64,000 nucleotides of DNA from Mycolicibacter acidiphilus (GTDB lineage Bacteria > Actinomycetota > Actinomycetes > Mycobacteriales > Mycobacteriaceae), in assembly GCF_018455725.1 (NCBI RefSeq), contig NZ_JAHCLR010000020.1:35675-99674 (forward strand). Direction: 5' to 3'. Below are positions 44,773 through 54,677 of this stretch, piece after piece (the first letter of the stretch is position 1; every line of letters begins with the position of its first letter). Below the pieces are notes generated by a model. That model was not told where the DNA came from and searched no databases. It worked only from the letters and a program-made list of their open reading frames with translations. A program made the position numbers and the translations under genes.

Positions 44773-45249
44773 TTATCCGCGCAGTTTCGCCGCCAACCTC
44801 ACGTTCACCGGTTCCGGCAGGAGGTCCGAGACGTCCCCACCCATCGACGCGACCTCTTTGGCCAGCGACGACGACACGAACGAGTACCGCGGGGTGGTCG
44901 CCACGAAGAAGGTGTCCACCCCGGCGATGTGCTTGTTCATCTGGGCCATCTGCAGTTCGTATTCGAAGTCGGTGCCGGTACGCAGTCCCTTGACGATCGC
45001 GGTCAGGCCGCGCTCCTTGACGAAGTCCACCACCAGGCCGCGGCCGGATTCGGCCCGCACGTTGGGCAGGTGCGCGGTGGACTCCTCCAGCAGTTCGATG
45101 CGCTCCTCGAGGGAGAACAGGCCCTTCTTGGCGGGGTTGACCAGCACCGCAGCCACCACCTCGTCGAACTGGGCGGCGGCGCGCTCCAGGATGTCGACGT
45201 GCCCCAGCGTCACCGGGTCGAACGAACCAGGACACACCGCGCCACTCAT
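44773..45249 (-). CDS. coaD: Phosphopantetheine adenylyltransferase
   Basis: CoaD makes dephospho-CoA from phosphopantetheine and ATP. The 158-residue enzyme has [20 protein letters not shown] (HxGH nucleotidyltransferase motif), [36 protein letters not shown] and [19 protein letters not shown] (ISSS/T motif). Start [11 protein letters not shown] at 45249. Follows rsmD by 23 bases; matches Rv2965c. Confidence 0.97.
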   Translation of the reverse strand: MSGAVCPGSFDPVTLGHVDILERAAAQFDEVVAAVLVNPAKKGLFSLEERIELLEESTAHLPNVRAESGRGLVVDFVKERGLTAIVKGLRTGTDFEYELQMAQMNKHIAGVDTFFVATTPRYSFVSSSLAKEVASMGGDVSDLLPEPVNVRLAAKLRG

Positions 45250-45272
45250 AACCGACGACGCTAGCAGCAGCC

Positions 45273-45827
45273 TCAGCCGACCTCGGCCAACTCCAACCGG
45301 GTGTCCCCGTACTTGCGCAGCGGCCACGCCTCCCAGCCCTCCGGCCAGGCCACCGCCGGACTCGACACCGCCCGTTCGATCACCACCACGCTGCCCGGGC
45401 CCACCCAGCCACCGGTGCTCAACAGCGCCGGCAGCGCGTCGACGTCGCGCGCGCTGACTTCATAGGGCGGATCGGCGAACACCAGGTCGAACGGCTCGGA
45501 CACCTCACCCGACAACACCGCCGCGACGGTTCCGCGACGCAGCATCGCCCCGGCCAGCCCCAGCGTGGCGATGTTGCCGGCCAGCACATCGGCGGCCCGA
45601 CGGTCCGATTCGATGAACAGCGCCGAGCCCGCACCCCGCGACAGTGCCTCCAGCCCCAGCGCCCCGGAGCCCGCGTACAGGTCCAGCACCGCCATCCCGT
45701 CGAGGTCCAGGCGCGCATCCAGCACGCTGAACAGCGCCTCGCGCACCCGGTCGGTAGTCGGCCGGGTTCCGCGCGGCGGCACGGCGATCCGCCGCCCACC
45801 CGCGGCACCACCGACGATCCGGGTCAG
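45273..45827 (-). CDS. rsmD: 16S rRNA (guanine966-N2)-methyltransferase RsmD, apparent CTG start
   Basis: RsmD methylates G966 of 16S rRNA. The 184-residue product from 45827 reads (M)[59 protein letters not shown] (SAM loop) and [11 protein letters not shown] (DPPY). No ATG, GTG or TTG exists in frame near the conserved N-terminus; only CTG (complement 45825-45827) fits, and its TGA bases are the pyc stop (C-TGA). An alternative start inside (GTG at IAVPP) would remove a conserved strand. Translation is probably coupled to pyc. Confidence 0.88.
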   Translation of the reverse strand: MTRIVGGAAGGRRIAVPPRGTRPTTDRVREALFSVLDARLDLDGMAVLDLYAGSGALGLEALSRGAGSALFIESDRRAADVLAGNIATLGLAGAMLRRGTVAAVLSGEVSEPFDLVFADPPYEVSARDVDALPALLSTGGWVGPGSVVVIERAVSSPAVAWPEGWEAWPLRKYGDTRLELAEVG

Positions 45828-48800
45828 CTCACCACCACCAGTAGGTCGCCACCCTCGACCTGGGCGGTCTGCGACACCGCCACCCGCGCCACCGTACCGG
45901 CGGTCGGGGCGGTGATGGCGGCCTCCATCTTCATCGCCTCGATGGTGGCGACGGTCTGCCCGGCCGCGACCTGATCGCCTTCGGCCACAACGACGCTGAC
46001 CACACCGGCGAACGGTGCGGCGATGTGGCCGGGCTTGCTGCGGTCGGCCTTCTCGGCCACCGGAACGCTGCTGGCGATGCTGCGGTCGCGCACCTCGACC
46101 GGCCGCAACTGACCGTTGATGATGCACATCACCGTGCGCATGCCGCGCTCATCGGGCTCGGAGATGGCCTCCAGCCCGATCAGCAGTTCCACGCCGCGCT
46201 CCAGCCGGACCCGCTCCTCCTGCCCCTGCCGTAGGCCGTAGAGGAACTGATTCGCCGACAGCTGCGACGTGTCGCCGTAGAGTTCGCGGTGCGCCTCGAA
46301 TTCCTTTGTCGGGCCGGGGAACAGCAGCCGGTTCAAGGTGGCCTGCCGCTTCGGCCCGGACAGCGCGAGCACCGCCTCGTCTTCGGCCGACAGCGGCTGC
46401 ACCGGCCGGGCCGGGCCGCGGCCTTCAAGCGCCTTGGTGCGCAACGGCTCCGGCCAGCCGCCGGCCGGCTCGCCGAGTTCGCCGCGCAGGAAACCGATCA
46501 CCGAGTCGGGGATGTCGACGCGCGCCGGGTCGGCGGCGAACTCCTCGGCGCTGATCCCGGCCCCGACCAGGGCCAGCGCCAGATCCCCGACCACCTTCGA
46601 GCTGGGGGTGACCTTGATCAGCCGGCCCAGCACCGCGTCGGCGCCGGCGTAGTTGTCCTCGATCTGTTCGAACCGGTCCGCCAGGCCCAGCGCCTTGGCC
46701 TGCTGATGCAGGTTGGACAGCTGCCCGCCGGGAATCTCGTGGCGATAGACCCGACCGGTCGGTCCCGTGAGCCCGGATTCGAACGGCGCGTACACCTTTC
46801 GCACGGTCTCCCAGTACGGCTCCAGGTCGCACACCGCGGCCAGCGACAGTCCGGTGTCGTAGTCGGTGTGCGCCGCGGCGGCGACGATCGAACTGAGCGA
46901 CGGCTGACTGGTGGTGCCGGCCAGCGGTGCCGCGGCGCCGTCGACGGCGTTCGCCCCGGCCTGCCAGGCCGCCTCGTAGGTCGCCAGCTGACCGCCGGGG
47001 GTGTCGTGGGTGTGCACGTGGATCGGCAGATCGAACCGGGCTCGCAGCGCCCCGACCAACGCCGTGGCCGCCGCGGGCCGCAGCAGCCCGGCCATGTCCT
47101 TGACCGCCAGCACATGCGCACCCGCGTCGACGATCTGCTCGGCCAGCCGCAGGTAGTAGTCCAGGGTGTAGAGGTCTTCGGCCGGATTCGTCAGATCCCC
47201 GGTGTAGCACATCGCGACTTCGGCTACCGCGGAACCGGTTTCACGCACCGCGTCGATCGCCGGGCGCATCGAGCCCACGTTGTTCAGGGCATCGAACACC
47301 CGGAAGATGTCGATACCGGTCTCAGTCGCCTCGGCCACGAACGCCGACGTCACCAACTCCGGGTACGGGGTGTAGCCGACGGTGTTGCGGCCCCGCAGCA
47401 GCATCTGCAGGCAGATGTTCGGCATCGCCTCGCGCAGTGCGGCCAGCCGCTCCCACGGGTCTTCCTTCAAAAACCGCAGCGCCACATCGTAGGTCGCACC
47501 ACCCCAGCACTCCATCGACAGCAACTGCGGGGTGGTGCGGGCGATGTAGGGCGCCACGTTGAGCAGGCCACTGGTACGCAGCCGGGTCGCCAGCAACGAC
47601 TGGTGCGCGTCGCGGAACGTCGTCTCGGTCACCGCGACCGCCGGTGACTCCCGCAGCCAGCGCGCGAATCCCTCCGGCGCCAACTGGATCAGCCGCTGCT
47701 TGGATCCCGGCGGCGGCGGGATCGTCAGATCCAGTGCGGGCAGCTTGTCGCGCGGCCGCACCTTCGACGGCCGCGATCCGTGCGGCGCGTTCACCGTGAC
47801 GTCGGCGAGGTAGGTGAGGATCTTGGTGCCGCGGTCGGCCGACGAGCGCGCCGTCAGAAGCTGCGGGCGCTCGTCGATGAACGACGTGGTGACCCGACCG
47901 GCCCGAAAATCGGGGTCGTCGAGCACTGCCTGCAGGAACGGAATGTTGGTCGACACGCCACGGATCCGGAACTCGGCGATCGCCCGGCGCGCGCGATTCA
48001 CCGCCGTGGTGAAATCCCTTCCCCGGCAGGTCAGTTTGACCAGCATCGAGTCGAAGTGCGGGCTGATCTCCGCACCGAGGTTGGTGCCGCCGTCCAGGCG
48101 GATGCCGGCGCCGCCGGGACTGCGGTAGGCGGTGATCCGACCGGTATCGGGACGGAAGCCGTTGGCCGGATCCTCGGTGGTGATCCGGCACTGCAGCGCG
48201 GCGCCATGCACGACGATGGTCTCCTGGCGCAGGCCGAGATCCTCCAGCGTCTCCCCCGCCGCGACCCGCAACTGGGCCGAGACCAGGTCGACGTCGGTCA
48301 CCTCCTCGGTGACGGTGTGCTCCACCTGGATTCGCGGGTTCATCTCGATGAACACGTAGTTACCGCGCTCGTCGAGCAGGAACTCGACGGTGCCCGCGCA
48401 GCTGTAGCCGATCTGCCGGGCGAAGGCGACGGCGTCGGCGCAGATCTTGTCCCGCAGCGCCGGGTCGAGGTTGGGTGCCGGCGCCAGTTCGACGACCTTC
48501 TGGTGCCGGCGCTGGACGCTGCAGTCCCGTTCGTAGAGGTGCACGACGTCACCGTGGGTGTCGGCGAGGATCTGCACCTCGATGTGCCGCGGATTGATCA
48601 CCGCCTGCTCGAGGTAGACCGTCGGATCCCCGAACGCGGACTCCGCCTCCCGGCTGGCGGCCTCGATGGCCTCGGCGAGCCCATCGATGTCTCCGACCCG
48701 ACGCATGCCGCGGCCGCCGCCGCCGGCGACCGCTTTGACGAACAGCGGGAACGCCATGCCGGACGCCGCCGCGAGCAACTCGTCCACCGAGGTCGACGGC

Positions 48801-49207
48801 GCCGACGACGCCAGCACCGGCAGGCCGGCCTCGCGGGCGGCCGCGACGGCGTGGGACTTGTTGCCCGCCAACGCCAGCACCGCTGCACTGGGGCCGACGA
48901 AGGTGATGCCCGCCTCGGCGCAGGCCTGCGCCAGACGCGGGTTCTCGGAGAGGAAACCGTAACCGGGGTAGATCGCGTCGGCACCGCAACGCTTCGCTGC
49001 ACCGACGATGGCGTCCACCGACAGGTAGCCGCGCACCGGGTGGCCGGGTTCGCCGATCTGATAGGACTCGTCGGCCTTGAGCCGGTGCAGCGAGTTGCGG
49101 TCCTCGTAGGCATAGACCGCGACGGTCTCGATGCCTAGTTCGTAGGCAGCGCGAAACGCCCGGATCGCGATTTCCCCGCGGTTGGCGACCAGCACCTTGG
49201 AAATCAC
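45824..49207 (-). CDS. pyc: Pyruvate carboxylase
   Basis: The 1127-residue biotin enzyme makes oxaloacetate from pyruvate and bicarbonate (anaplerosis). Biotin carboxylase domain about 1-450 ([49 protein letters not shown]), carboxyltransferase about 520-800 ([19 protein letters not shown]-type [34 protein letters not shown]), PYC OADA domain, and C-terminal biotinyl domain with [13 protein letters not shown]. Matches Rv2967c. Upstream of rsmD-coaD. Confidence 0.97.
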   Translation of the reverse strand: MISKVLVANRGEIAIRAFRAAYELGIETVAVYAYEDRNSLHRLKADESYQIGEPGHPVRGYLSVDAIVGAAKRCGADAIYPGYGFLSENPRLAQACAEAGITFVGPSAAVLALAGNKSHAVAAAREAGLPVLASSAPSTSVDELLAAASGMAFPLFVKAVAGGGGRGMRRVGDIDGLAEAIEAASREAESAFGDPTVYLEQAVINPRHIEVQILADTHGDVVHLYERDCSVQRRHQKVVELAPAPNLDPALRDKICADAVAFARQIGYSCAGTVEFLLDERGNYVFIEMNPRIQVEHTVTEEVTDVDLVSAQLRVAAGETLEDLGLRQETIVVHGAALQCRITTEDPANGFRPDTGRITAYRSPGGAGIRLDGGTNLGAEISPHFDSMLVKLTCRGRDFTTAVNRARRAIAEFRIRGVSTNIPFLQAVLDDPDFRAGRVTTSFIDERPQLLTARSSADRGTKILTYLADVTVNAPHGSRPSKVRPRDKLPALDLTIPPPPGSKQRLIQLAPEGFARWLRESPAVAVTETTFRDAHQSLLATRLRTSGLLNVAPYIARTTPQLLSMECWGGATYDVALRFLKEDPWERLAALREAMPNICLQMLLRGRNTVGYTPYPELVTSAFVAEATETGIDIFRVFDALNNVGSMRPAIDAVRETGSAVAEVAMCYTGDLTNPAEDLYTLDYYLRLAEQIVDAGAHVLAVKDMAGLLRPAAATALVGALRARFDLPIHVHTHDTPGGQLATYEAAWQAGANAVDGAAAPLAGTTSQPSLSSIVAAAAHTDYDTGLSLAAVCDLEPYWETVRKVYAPFESGLTGPTGRVYRHEIPGGQLSNLHQQAKALGLADRFEQIEDNYAGADAVLGRLIKVTPSSKVVGDLALALVGAGISAEEFAADPARVDIPDSVIGFLRGELGEPAGGWPEPLRTKALEGRGPARPVQPLSAEDEAVLALSGPKRQATLNRLLFPGPTKEFEAHRELYGDTSQLSANQFLYGLRQGQEERVRLERGVELLIGLEAISEPDERGMRTVMCIINGQLRPVEVRDRSIASSVPVAEKADRSKPGHIAAPFAGVVSVVVAEGDQVAAGQTVATIEAMKMEAAITAPTAGTVARVAVSQTAQVEGGDLLVVVS

Positions 49208-49217
49208 ACGCCACCCC

Positions 49218-49811
49218 TTAGATCAACGTCACCCAGTAATCCTGAAACCTGATGAATATCAACATGAATAACGCGATGAACCATAACGCAACGAAGGTCC
49301 AGCGCCACCGGTGCAAAATCTGCAAATTCTTGTGTCCGGAATCCGGTGCGAATGCGATGGATGCGGACACCACCAGCAGCGGAATCGTCACCGACCACAC
49401 CACCATGCAGTACGGGCACAGGGCGCCGATCCGGTACAGGCTCTGGAATATCAGCCAGTGCACGAAGGCCGTCCCGATCGCCGCCCCCACCGTCAGGCCT
49501 GCCCAATACCACCGTGGCAGTGGCACTTTCGCCAGCGCGAGTACACCGCTGACCAACACCACGGTGAAGCCGGCGATGCCCAGGATCGGGTTGGGGAACC
49601 CGACCACCGACGCCTGGTGGGTGGCCATCACCGACCCGCAGGACAGCACCGGGTTCAGGTTGCACGACGGCACGTAGCCCGAATCGGCGAGCAGCCGGAT
49701 CTTCTCGACGGTCAGCGTGATCGACGCGGCCAGCCCGATCACCCCGGCGAGCAGCACCAGCCACGCGGCGCCCGCCGACACCGGCGTGCCGCCGGCCGGG
49801 GCGCCGGGCAC
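49218..49811 (-). CDS. Vitamin K epoxide reductase (VKOR) homologue
   Basis: A 197-residue membrane protein with about five hydrophobic segments. It carries YVPSCNLNPVLSCGSVM (loop Cys pair), the conserved Ser/Thr region and ALCPYCMVVW (active CxxC). Bacterial VKOR re-oxidises DsbA using menaquinone. GTG 49811 is the first usable start; upstream in-frame codons back to the DsbA stop offer none better. It follows the DsbA-like gene by 35 bases, matching Rv2968c. Confidence 0.92.
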   Translation of the reverse strand: MPGAPAGGTPVSAGAAWLVLLAGVIGLAASITLTVEKIRLLADSGYVPSCNLNPVLSCGSVMATHQASVVGFPNPILGIAGFTVVLVSGVLALAKVPLPRWYWAGLTVGAAIGTAFVHWLIFQSLYRIGALCPYCMVVWSVTIPLLVVSASIAFAPDSGHKNLQILHRWRWTFVALWFIALFMLIFIRFQDYWVTLI

Positions 49812-49846
49812 CTCGGTCTGCTCCGGGGAGAGCGCGGCCGTGATGG

Positions 49847-50614
49847 TTACGACTCCTCGGCCGGCGGGTTGACCGCTTCCAGCCCCGGCACGTCGCCGAC
49901 GATCTCCTTGATCTTGGCGACCAGCGCCTCGGGTGTCGACGGCCGGTAGTCCGCGCCGTTGATCCGCAGCGTCGGGGTGGCGTTGATACCGCCGGCCTTT
50001 GCCGCGCCGCGCACCATCTTCAGGTATTTGCCGCTGTTGATGCAGGCCGGAACGTCGCCGACGACACCCGCCTGGCGCGCGGTCTCGATCAGGCGGTTGT
50101 TGTCGGGGTAGCTCGGTCCGCCTTCAATCGGCTGTAGTTGCTTGGTGTACAGCGCAGTGTGGAATCGGCGGAACGCGTCGATGCTCGCGTCGGCGACGCA
50201 GTAGGCCGCGGCCCCAGCCCGGCTGGAGTAGTAGTCGTACTCAGGTCGGTCCAGGATCGCCACCATGTGGTAATCCGCGGCGATCGCACCGATGTCGATC
50301 ATCCGCGAGATCGTCGGCCCGAACGCCCGCTCCACATTCCCGCAGGCCGGGCAGAGGAAGTCCTCGTAGAACGAGACCACGGCCTTCGGCTCGGTGGTCC
50401 CGTCCTGGGTGATCAGCTTGTCCGACGTCACCCGGACCGCGGTGCCGGCGTTGGCCGCCGTCTTCCCGTGCGTGTTGGAGAACACGATGTACCCGATCAG
50501 GCCGACCGCGAACACCAGCACGAGCCCGATGAGCCCGAACTGCATGACGGCGTTACGTTTCTGGTCGGCGGCCTTCAAGCCGGAGGCGCCGGGGCGTTTG
50601 GGTTTGCTGGCCAC
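49847..50614 (-). CDS. Membrane-anchored DsbA-like thioredoxin-fold oxidoreductase
   Basis: A 255-residue protein: basic N-terminus, one transmembrane helix (FGLIGLVLVFAVGLIGYIVF), then a thioredoxin fold with AVVSFYEDFLCPACGNVERA (CPAC active site), an inserted helical domain and INATPTLRING (cis-Pro loop). It introduces disulfides in exported proteins and is re-oxidised by the adjacent VKOR. GTG 50614. Matches Rv2969c. Confidence 0.93.
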   Translation of the reverse strand: MASKPKRPGASGLKAADQKRNAVMQFGLIGLVLVFAVGLIGYIVFSNTHGKTAANAGTAVRVTSDKLITQDGTTEPKAVVSFYEDFLCPACGNVERAFGPTISRMIDIGAIAADYHMVAILDRPEYDYYSSRAGAAAYCVADASIDAFRRFHTALYTKQLQPIEGGPSYPDNNRLIETARQAGVVGDVPACINSGKYLKMVRGAAKAGGINATPTLRINGADYRPSTPEALVAKIKEIVGDVPGLEAVNPPAEES

Positions 50615-50670
50615 AGGTGCGTCGTTCCTCGTGTTCGGTGGTTGGTTCGCCGCCTAGCGTACCGTCGGGC

Positions 50671-51807
50671 TCAGCCCGTCGCGCCGCGGCTGAGGTGGGC
50701 GCGCAACGCGGATATCAGCTGTGTCGTCGCGGTGGCACTGCCGCCGCCGAGCGCAGCCAGACTGACGAAGCCGTGCGTCAGCGGCCCCGCCACCCGCAGG
50801 TCCACCACGTTCCCGGCCTCCTGCAGCGCCGCCGCGAAGCTCGCCCCCTCGTCGTGCAGCGGGTCGAAACCGGCCAGGGCGATCAGTGCCGGCGGCAGAC
50901 CGGACAGATCCGACGCCCGCAGCGGCGACACCCGAGGGTCGGTCGGGTCGACACCGGAGCCACCGACGTACTGGGCGGTGAACCAGTCGATGTCGTGTTT
51001 GGTCAGCACGAAACCGTCGGCGTAGAGCGTCCGAGACCGGGTGGTCGCAGCACAGTCGGTGACCGGGTAGAGCAGCCACTGCAGGATCGGCGTCGGTGCG
51101 CCCTTGTCAGGGGCTTGGCGACGGGCCTCGTCACGGGCCAGCAGCGCCACCCCCGCAGCCAGGTTGCCACCGGCGCTGTCGCCGCCGACGGCGATGCGTC
51201 CGGGAACGGCACCGAGGTCGGCGGCGTGCTCAGCCGCCCAGCGGAACGCCGCGTAGGCGTCGTCGAGGGCCGCCGGAGCCGGATGCTCCGGTGCGAGCCG
51301 GTAATCGACCGACAGCACCGCCACGTCGCCGTCCCGGCAGACCTGCCGGCACACCGCGTCGTAGGCGTCCAGGTCGCCGATGACGAACCCGCCGCCGTGA
51401 TAGAAGACCAGCAGTGCCGTGGTCCGGCCGCCGGGCGGGCGGTACAGCCGGGCGCCGATGTCTCCCGCCGGACCGGGCACGGTGACGTCGCGGACCTTGA
51501 CGTGGACGTCCTCACCACCCAATCCGGACAGCAGTTCACGCAGTTGTGCCCGGGAGGCCTCGACGTCGTCGTCGATCACGAGGCCGTCGATGCCCAGCAC
51601 CCGCTGCCCGGCGAGCGTCAACTGCAGCGTGGGATCGAGGGTGTTGCCGTCGATGCTCACCGACCGGCCGCCGGTCATCAGCCGCTTCACCGGCAGCGGC
51701 AGAAACGGGGTGACCTTCATTCCCACACTGACGGCGGTGCTCTGCAACCGGTCGGCGAACCGCGCCGTCGCCGCCCGGTCAGATCCGCCTGGCAGACTTC
51801 GTGTCAT
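50671..51807 (-). CDS. lipN: HSL-family esterase/lipase LipN
   Basis: A 378-residue alpha/beta hydrolase of the hormone-sensitive-lipase family: LLVFYHGGGFVIGDLDAYD (HGGG oxyanion), VLSVDYRLAPEHPAPAALDD, IAVGGDSAGGNLAAGVAL (nucleophile GDSAG), FDPLHDEGASFA (Asp) and GPLTHGFVSLA (His). N-terminal MTRSLPGGSD and SVSIDGNTLDPTLQLTLAGQ match LipN (Rv2970c). The start ATG overlaps, on the opposite strand, the ATG of the divergent aldo-keto reductase gene (51805-51808). Confidence 0.92.
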   Translation of the reverse strand: MTRSLPGGSDRAATARFADRLQSTAVSVGMKVTPFLPLPVKRLMTGGRSVSIDGNTLDPTLQLTLAGQRVLGIDGLVIDDDVEASRAQLRELLSGLGGEDVHVKVRDVTVPGPAGDIGARLYRPPGGRTTALLVFYHGGGFVIGDLDAYDAVCRQVCRDGDVAVLSVDYRLAPEHPAPAALDDAYAAFRWAAEHAADLGAVPGRIAVGGDSAGGNLAAGVALLARDEARRQAPDKGAPTPILQWLLYPVTDCAATTRSRTLYADGFVLTKHDIDWFTAQYVGGSGVDPTDPRVSPLRASDLSGLPPALIALAGFDPLHDEGASFAAALQEAGNVVDLRVAGPLTHGFVSLAALGGGSATATTQLISALRAHLSRGATG

Positions 51808-52650
51808 GGCTGCTCCCAGTAACTTGCGCTCGGTCACGCTCAACGACGGTAATTCGATCCCCAGCGTCGGTTTCGGGGTCTACAAGGTTCCGCCGGCGGA
51901 TGCCGAACAGGCGGTGACCACGGCGCTGCAGGCCGGATACCGCCACATCGACACTGCCGCACTGTACGGCAACGAGCGCGAAGTCGGCCGGGCGATCAGG
52001 GCCAGCGACGTGCCGCGCGATGAGATCTACCTGGTCACCAAACTCTGGAACGCCGACCAGGGCTACGAATCCACGTTGAGCGCATTCGACGCCAGCATGG
52101 ACCGCCTCGGCCTGGACTACCTCGACCTCTACCTGATCCACTGGCCGCTGCCCGGCCGCAATCAGTTCGTCGAGACGTTCCGGGCCTTCGCCCACCTGCG
52201 CGATCAGGGCCGGATCCGGTCGATCGGGGTGAGCAATTTCGAGCCCGAGCACCTCAAGCTGCTCATCGACGGGACCGGGATCGTGCCCGTCGTCAACCAG
52301 ATCGAACTGCACCCCAGGTTCACCCAGGCCGAACTGCGGGAAACGCACGCGCGGCTGGGCATCGCCACCGAGGCGTGGGCGCCGCTGGGGCAGGGTTCGC
52401 TGCTGAGCGACCCGGCCGTCACCGCGGTCGCCACGGCTGCGACAAGACGCCGGCGCAAGTGCTGATCAGGTGGCACCTGCAACTCGGTAACATCGTCATC
52501 CCGAAGTCGGTCCACCCTGAGCGGATCGTTAGCAACTTCGAAGTGTTCGACTTCGAACTCGGTGCCGCGGAGATGGCCGCGCTATCCTCTCTCGACGATG
52601 GCGCCCGCTTGGGCCCCGATCCACGCATATTCGACTACACAGGCAGGTGA
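51806..52650 (+). pseudogene. Aldo-keto reductase, frameshifted
   Basis: An aldo-keto reductase broken by a single-base loss. The first part ([70 protein letters not shown]) runs in one frame to a stop at 52463-52465. Near 52438-52446 the homology moves to another frame ([40 protein letters not shown]), ending at 52650. Joined length is about 281 residues, as in the neighbouring intact paralogue, if one base is missing. Either a true mutation or an assembly error. The stop is 1 base from the next gene. Confidence 0.85.
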
Positions 52651-52651
52651 G

Positions 52652-53488
52652 ATGACGCCGACCCCGATCCCCTCCGTCGTGCTCAACGACGACAACACGA
52701 TGCCGACGCTCGGCATCGGGACGGCGGAGTTGTCCGACGCCGAGACGGAGCGCGCGGTGTCGGCCGCACTGGAGGCGGGCTGCCGGTTGATCGACACCGC
52801 CAAGGTGTACGGCAATGAGGCCGCGGTGGGCCGGGCCGTCGCCGCGTCGGGGATCCCCCGCGACGAGCTGTTCATCACCACCAAGCTGGCCACCGCCGAT
52901 CAGGGCCTGACCGCCGCTATCGAGGCCTGCAAGGCGAGCGTGGAGCGCCTCGGCCTGGAGTACGTGGACCTGTACCTGGTGCACTGGCCGGCGCCGGCGC
53001 TGGGCATGTACGTCGACAGCTTCGGCGGGCTGATCCAGTCCAAGGAGCTGGGCTTGACCCGCTCGATCGGGGTCTGCAACTTCACCGAGCAGCATCTCGA
53101 CGACGCGATCGACCTGAGCTTCGAGACCCCGGCGGTCAACCAGATCGAACTGCACCCGCTGCTCAACCAGGCCGAACTGCGGGCCTTCCACGCCGAGCGC
53201 GGCATCGTCACCGAGGCCTACAGCCCGCTGGCCAAGGGCCGCCTGCTGGACAACCCGACGGTGGCGGGCATCGCCGCCGAGTACAGCCGCACCCCCGCGC
53301 AGGTGCTGATCCGGTGGAGCCTGCAGCTGGGCAACGTGACGATCCCCCGCTCATCGCAGCCGGAGCGGATCGCGGCCAACCTCAACGTGTTCGACTTTGA
53401 GCTCGCCGACGAGCACATGGCGACACTCAACGGTCTCAACGACGGCACCCGGGTCTGCGAGGACCCGCTGACCTACGCCGGCGCCTAG
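52652..53488 (+). CDS. Aldo-keto reductase
   Basis: A 278-residue NADPH-dependent aldo-keto reductase, orthologue of Rv2971 by sequence pattern and place. Tetrad: [20 protein letters not shown] (Asp, Tyr), [12 protein letters not shown] (Lys), [10 protein letters not shown] (His). Further: [31 protein letters not shown] and cofactor loop [16 protein letters not shown]. Detoxification of dicarbonyls such as methylglyoxal is known for family members. Likely a tandem duplication with the preceding pseudogene. Confidence 0.95.
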   Translation: MTPTPIPSVVLNDDNTMPTLGIGTAELSDAETERAVSAALEAGCRLIDTAKVYGNEAAVGRAVAASGIPRDELFITTKLATADQGLTAAIEACKASVERLGLEYVDLYLVHWPAPALGMYVDSFGGLIQSKELGLTRSIGVCNFTEQHLDDAIDLSFETPAVNQIELHPLLNQAELRAFHAERGIVTEAYSPLAKGRLLDNPTVAGIAAEYSRTPAQVLIRWSLQLGNVTIPRSSQPERIAANLNVFDFELADEHMATLNGLNDGTRVCEDPLTYAGA

Positions 53489-53508
53489 CCACCCCCTCCC
53501 GCCGAGGC

Positions 53509-53552
53509 GGAATCCCACGACGCCGCGCCGGCGTGTCGCGTCGTGAGATTCC
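53509..53552. terminator. Strong hairpin between convergent genes
   Basis: GGAATC-c-CACGACGC (53509-53523) pairs with GCGTCGTG-a-GATTCC (53538-53552), 14 of 15 positions, with a 14-base loop. It fills the gap between the aldo-keto reductase and convergent GNAT genes. No T-run follows on either strand, so it would be a non-canonical bidirectional terminator or a palindromic repeat unit, different in sequence from the 64-nt family. Confidence 0.5.
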
Positions 53553-53555
53553 GGC

Positions 53556-54140
53556 TCACCGCGGTCGGTTGATCCGCTGCACCAGCCGGGCCCGCACCGC
53601 CGGCCAGTCGTCGTCGATCACCGAGTAGACGATCGTGGTGCGCCAACTGCCGTCGCGGCGACGGGCGTGCTTGCGCAGCGCCCCCTCCTGCGTCGCCCCG
53701 ATAGCGGTCACCGCGCGGCGGGACCGCTCGTTGAGCTCGTCGACGTTGAGCTCCACCCGCACAGCCCCGAGCGTGCCGAAGCAGTGGTCGAACAGCAGCA
53801 GCTTCGATTCGGAGTTGACGGCCGACCCGCGGACCCGCGACGTCAGCCAGGTGTAGCCGACGGTGACCCGGCGATGCACCTCGTTCATGTTGTAGATCGA
53901 CGTCGTGCCGACCACCGCACCGGTCGCGGTCTCGATCTGGGTGAGCACCTGACGGCCGGAACCCAGCGCGTGCTGCACGGTCTCCCCGGTCGGCGGGCCG
54001 GACTCGCTGCCGTAGAGGAAATAGCGGGTGGTCTCCACGTCGTAGGCGCGTGCCAACGCCGGGGTGTCATCGAGCACGGTGGGCCGCAGCAGCACATGGT
54101 CGCCGCACAGGGTCGGGGTGGTAGCCCAGTGGTCCGTCAT
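53556..54140 (-). CDS. GNAT acetyltransferase (RimJ/RimL-like)
   Basis: A 194-residue GNAT enzyme using acetyl-CoA: HVLLRPTVLDDTPALARAYD, GAVVGTTSIYNMNEVHRRVT, VGYTWLTSRVRGSAVNSESK (acyl-CoA loop), LFDHCFGTLGAVRVELNVDE and NERSRRAVTAIGATQEG, the order typical of RimJ/RimL-like acetyltransferases of protein N-termini or small amines. Substrate unknown. Its ATG shares one base with the stop of the secreted-protein gene upstream. Confidence 0.88.
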   Translation of the reverse strand: MTDHWATTPTLCGDHVLLRPTVLDDTPALARAYDVETTRYFLYGSESGPPTGETVQHALGSGRQVLTQIETATGAVVGTTSIYNMNEVHRRVTVGYTWLTSRVRGSAVNSESKLLLFDHCFGTLGAVRVELNVDELNERSRRAVTAIGATQEGALRKHARRRDGSWRTTIVYSVIDDDWPAVRARLVQRINRPR

Positions 54141-54661
54141 CAGAACGTCCAGCTTTCCTGCGGGCCCAGCACGAAGCCGTGCCGAGCAGGCGAACTGGGC
54201 GGGTCATAGTCGACGACACAGGCCGTCATCGCTGTGTCGGCGGCGCACGTGCCCACATAGCCACGGCGGGTGAACTCGATCTTGTGGCCGACCGGCAGCA
54301 ATGTGGACTGGCCATCTCCGGAACCGGCGCTATCCCTAAACTCGCCGGCCGCTGTGGTCCCGACGCTGACACTCGTCTGGGATCGTCCTGGAATCGGCCC
54401 ATTGCAGTACGCGGCGGCCCACATCCCCCGAACGTTGATCCAGATACTGCAGTTCTGCCCGGACGGGGTGCCGAATGCCACACCCGTCTGCGCCCCGGGA
54501 TACGGCCCGTCGCTCGGGATCGGGATCCCGTATTCGGCCGCGTTCACCGCCGTGAACCGGCCCAGATCCGGGAACTGCGGCTCGGTAGCGGCGGGCGGCG
54601 CGATCGCCAGCGCGGCGACGATCAACGAAGCACCGCAGGCCGCAACGCATCTGACCGTCAT
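54140..54661 (-). CDS. Secreted hypothetical protein
   Basis: A 173-residue exported protein, not recognised. Signal peptide about 1-26 (CVAACGASLIVAALAIAPPA), mature start TEPQFPDLGRFTAVNAAEYG. Four Cys remain after cleavage (NCSIW, AYCNG, GTCAA, TACVV), in two pairs, probably disulfides. Terminal FVLGPQESWTF. Start ATG 54661; GTG 54667 is also possible. It follows the HNH gene by 16 bases and overlaps the GNAT gene. Confidence 0.8.
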   Translation of the reverse strand: MTVRCVAACGASLIVAALAIAPPAATEPQFPDLGRFTAVNAAEYGIPIPSDGPYPGAQTGVAFGTPSGQNCSIWINVRGMWAAAYCNGPIPGRSQTSVSVGTTAAGEFRDSAGSGDGQSTLLPVGHKIEFTRRGYVGTCAADTAMTACVVDYDPPSSPARHGFVLGPQESWTF

Positions 54662-54677
54662 CGACACTCCGATCAAA

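Noticed and set aside
46289-47647. 452-codon plus-strand open frame opposite pyc, and a similar one at 47780-49138
   Set aside because: Antisense shadows of the strongly conserved pyruvate carboxylase gene.
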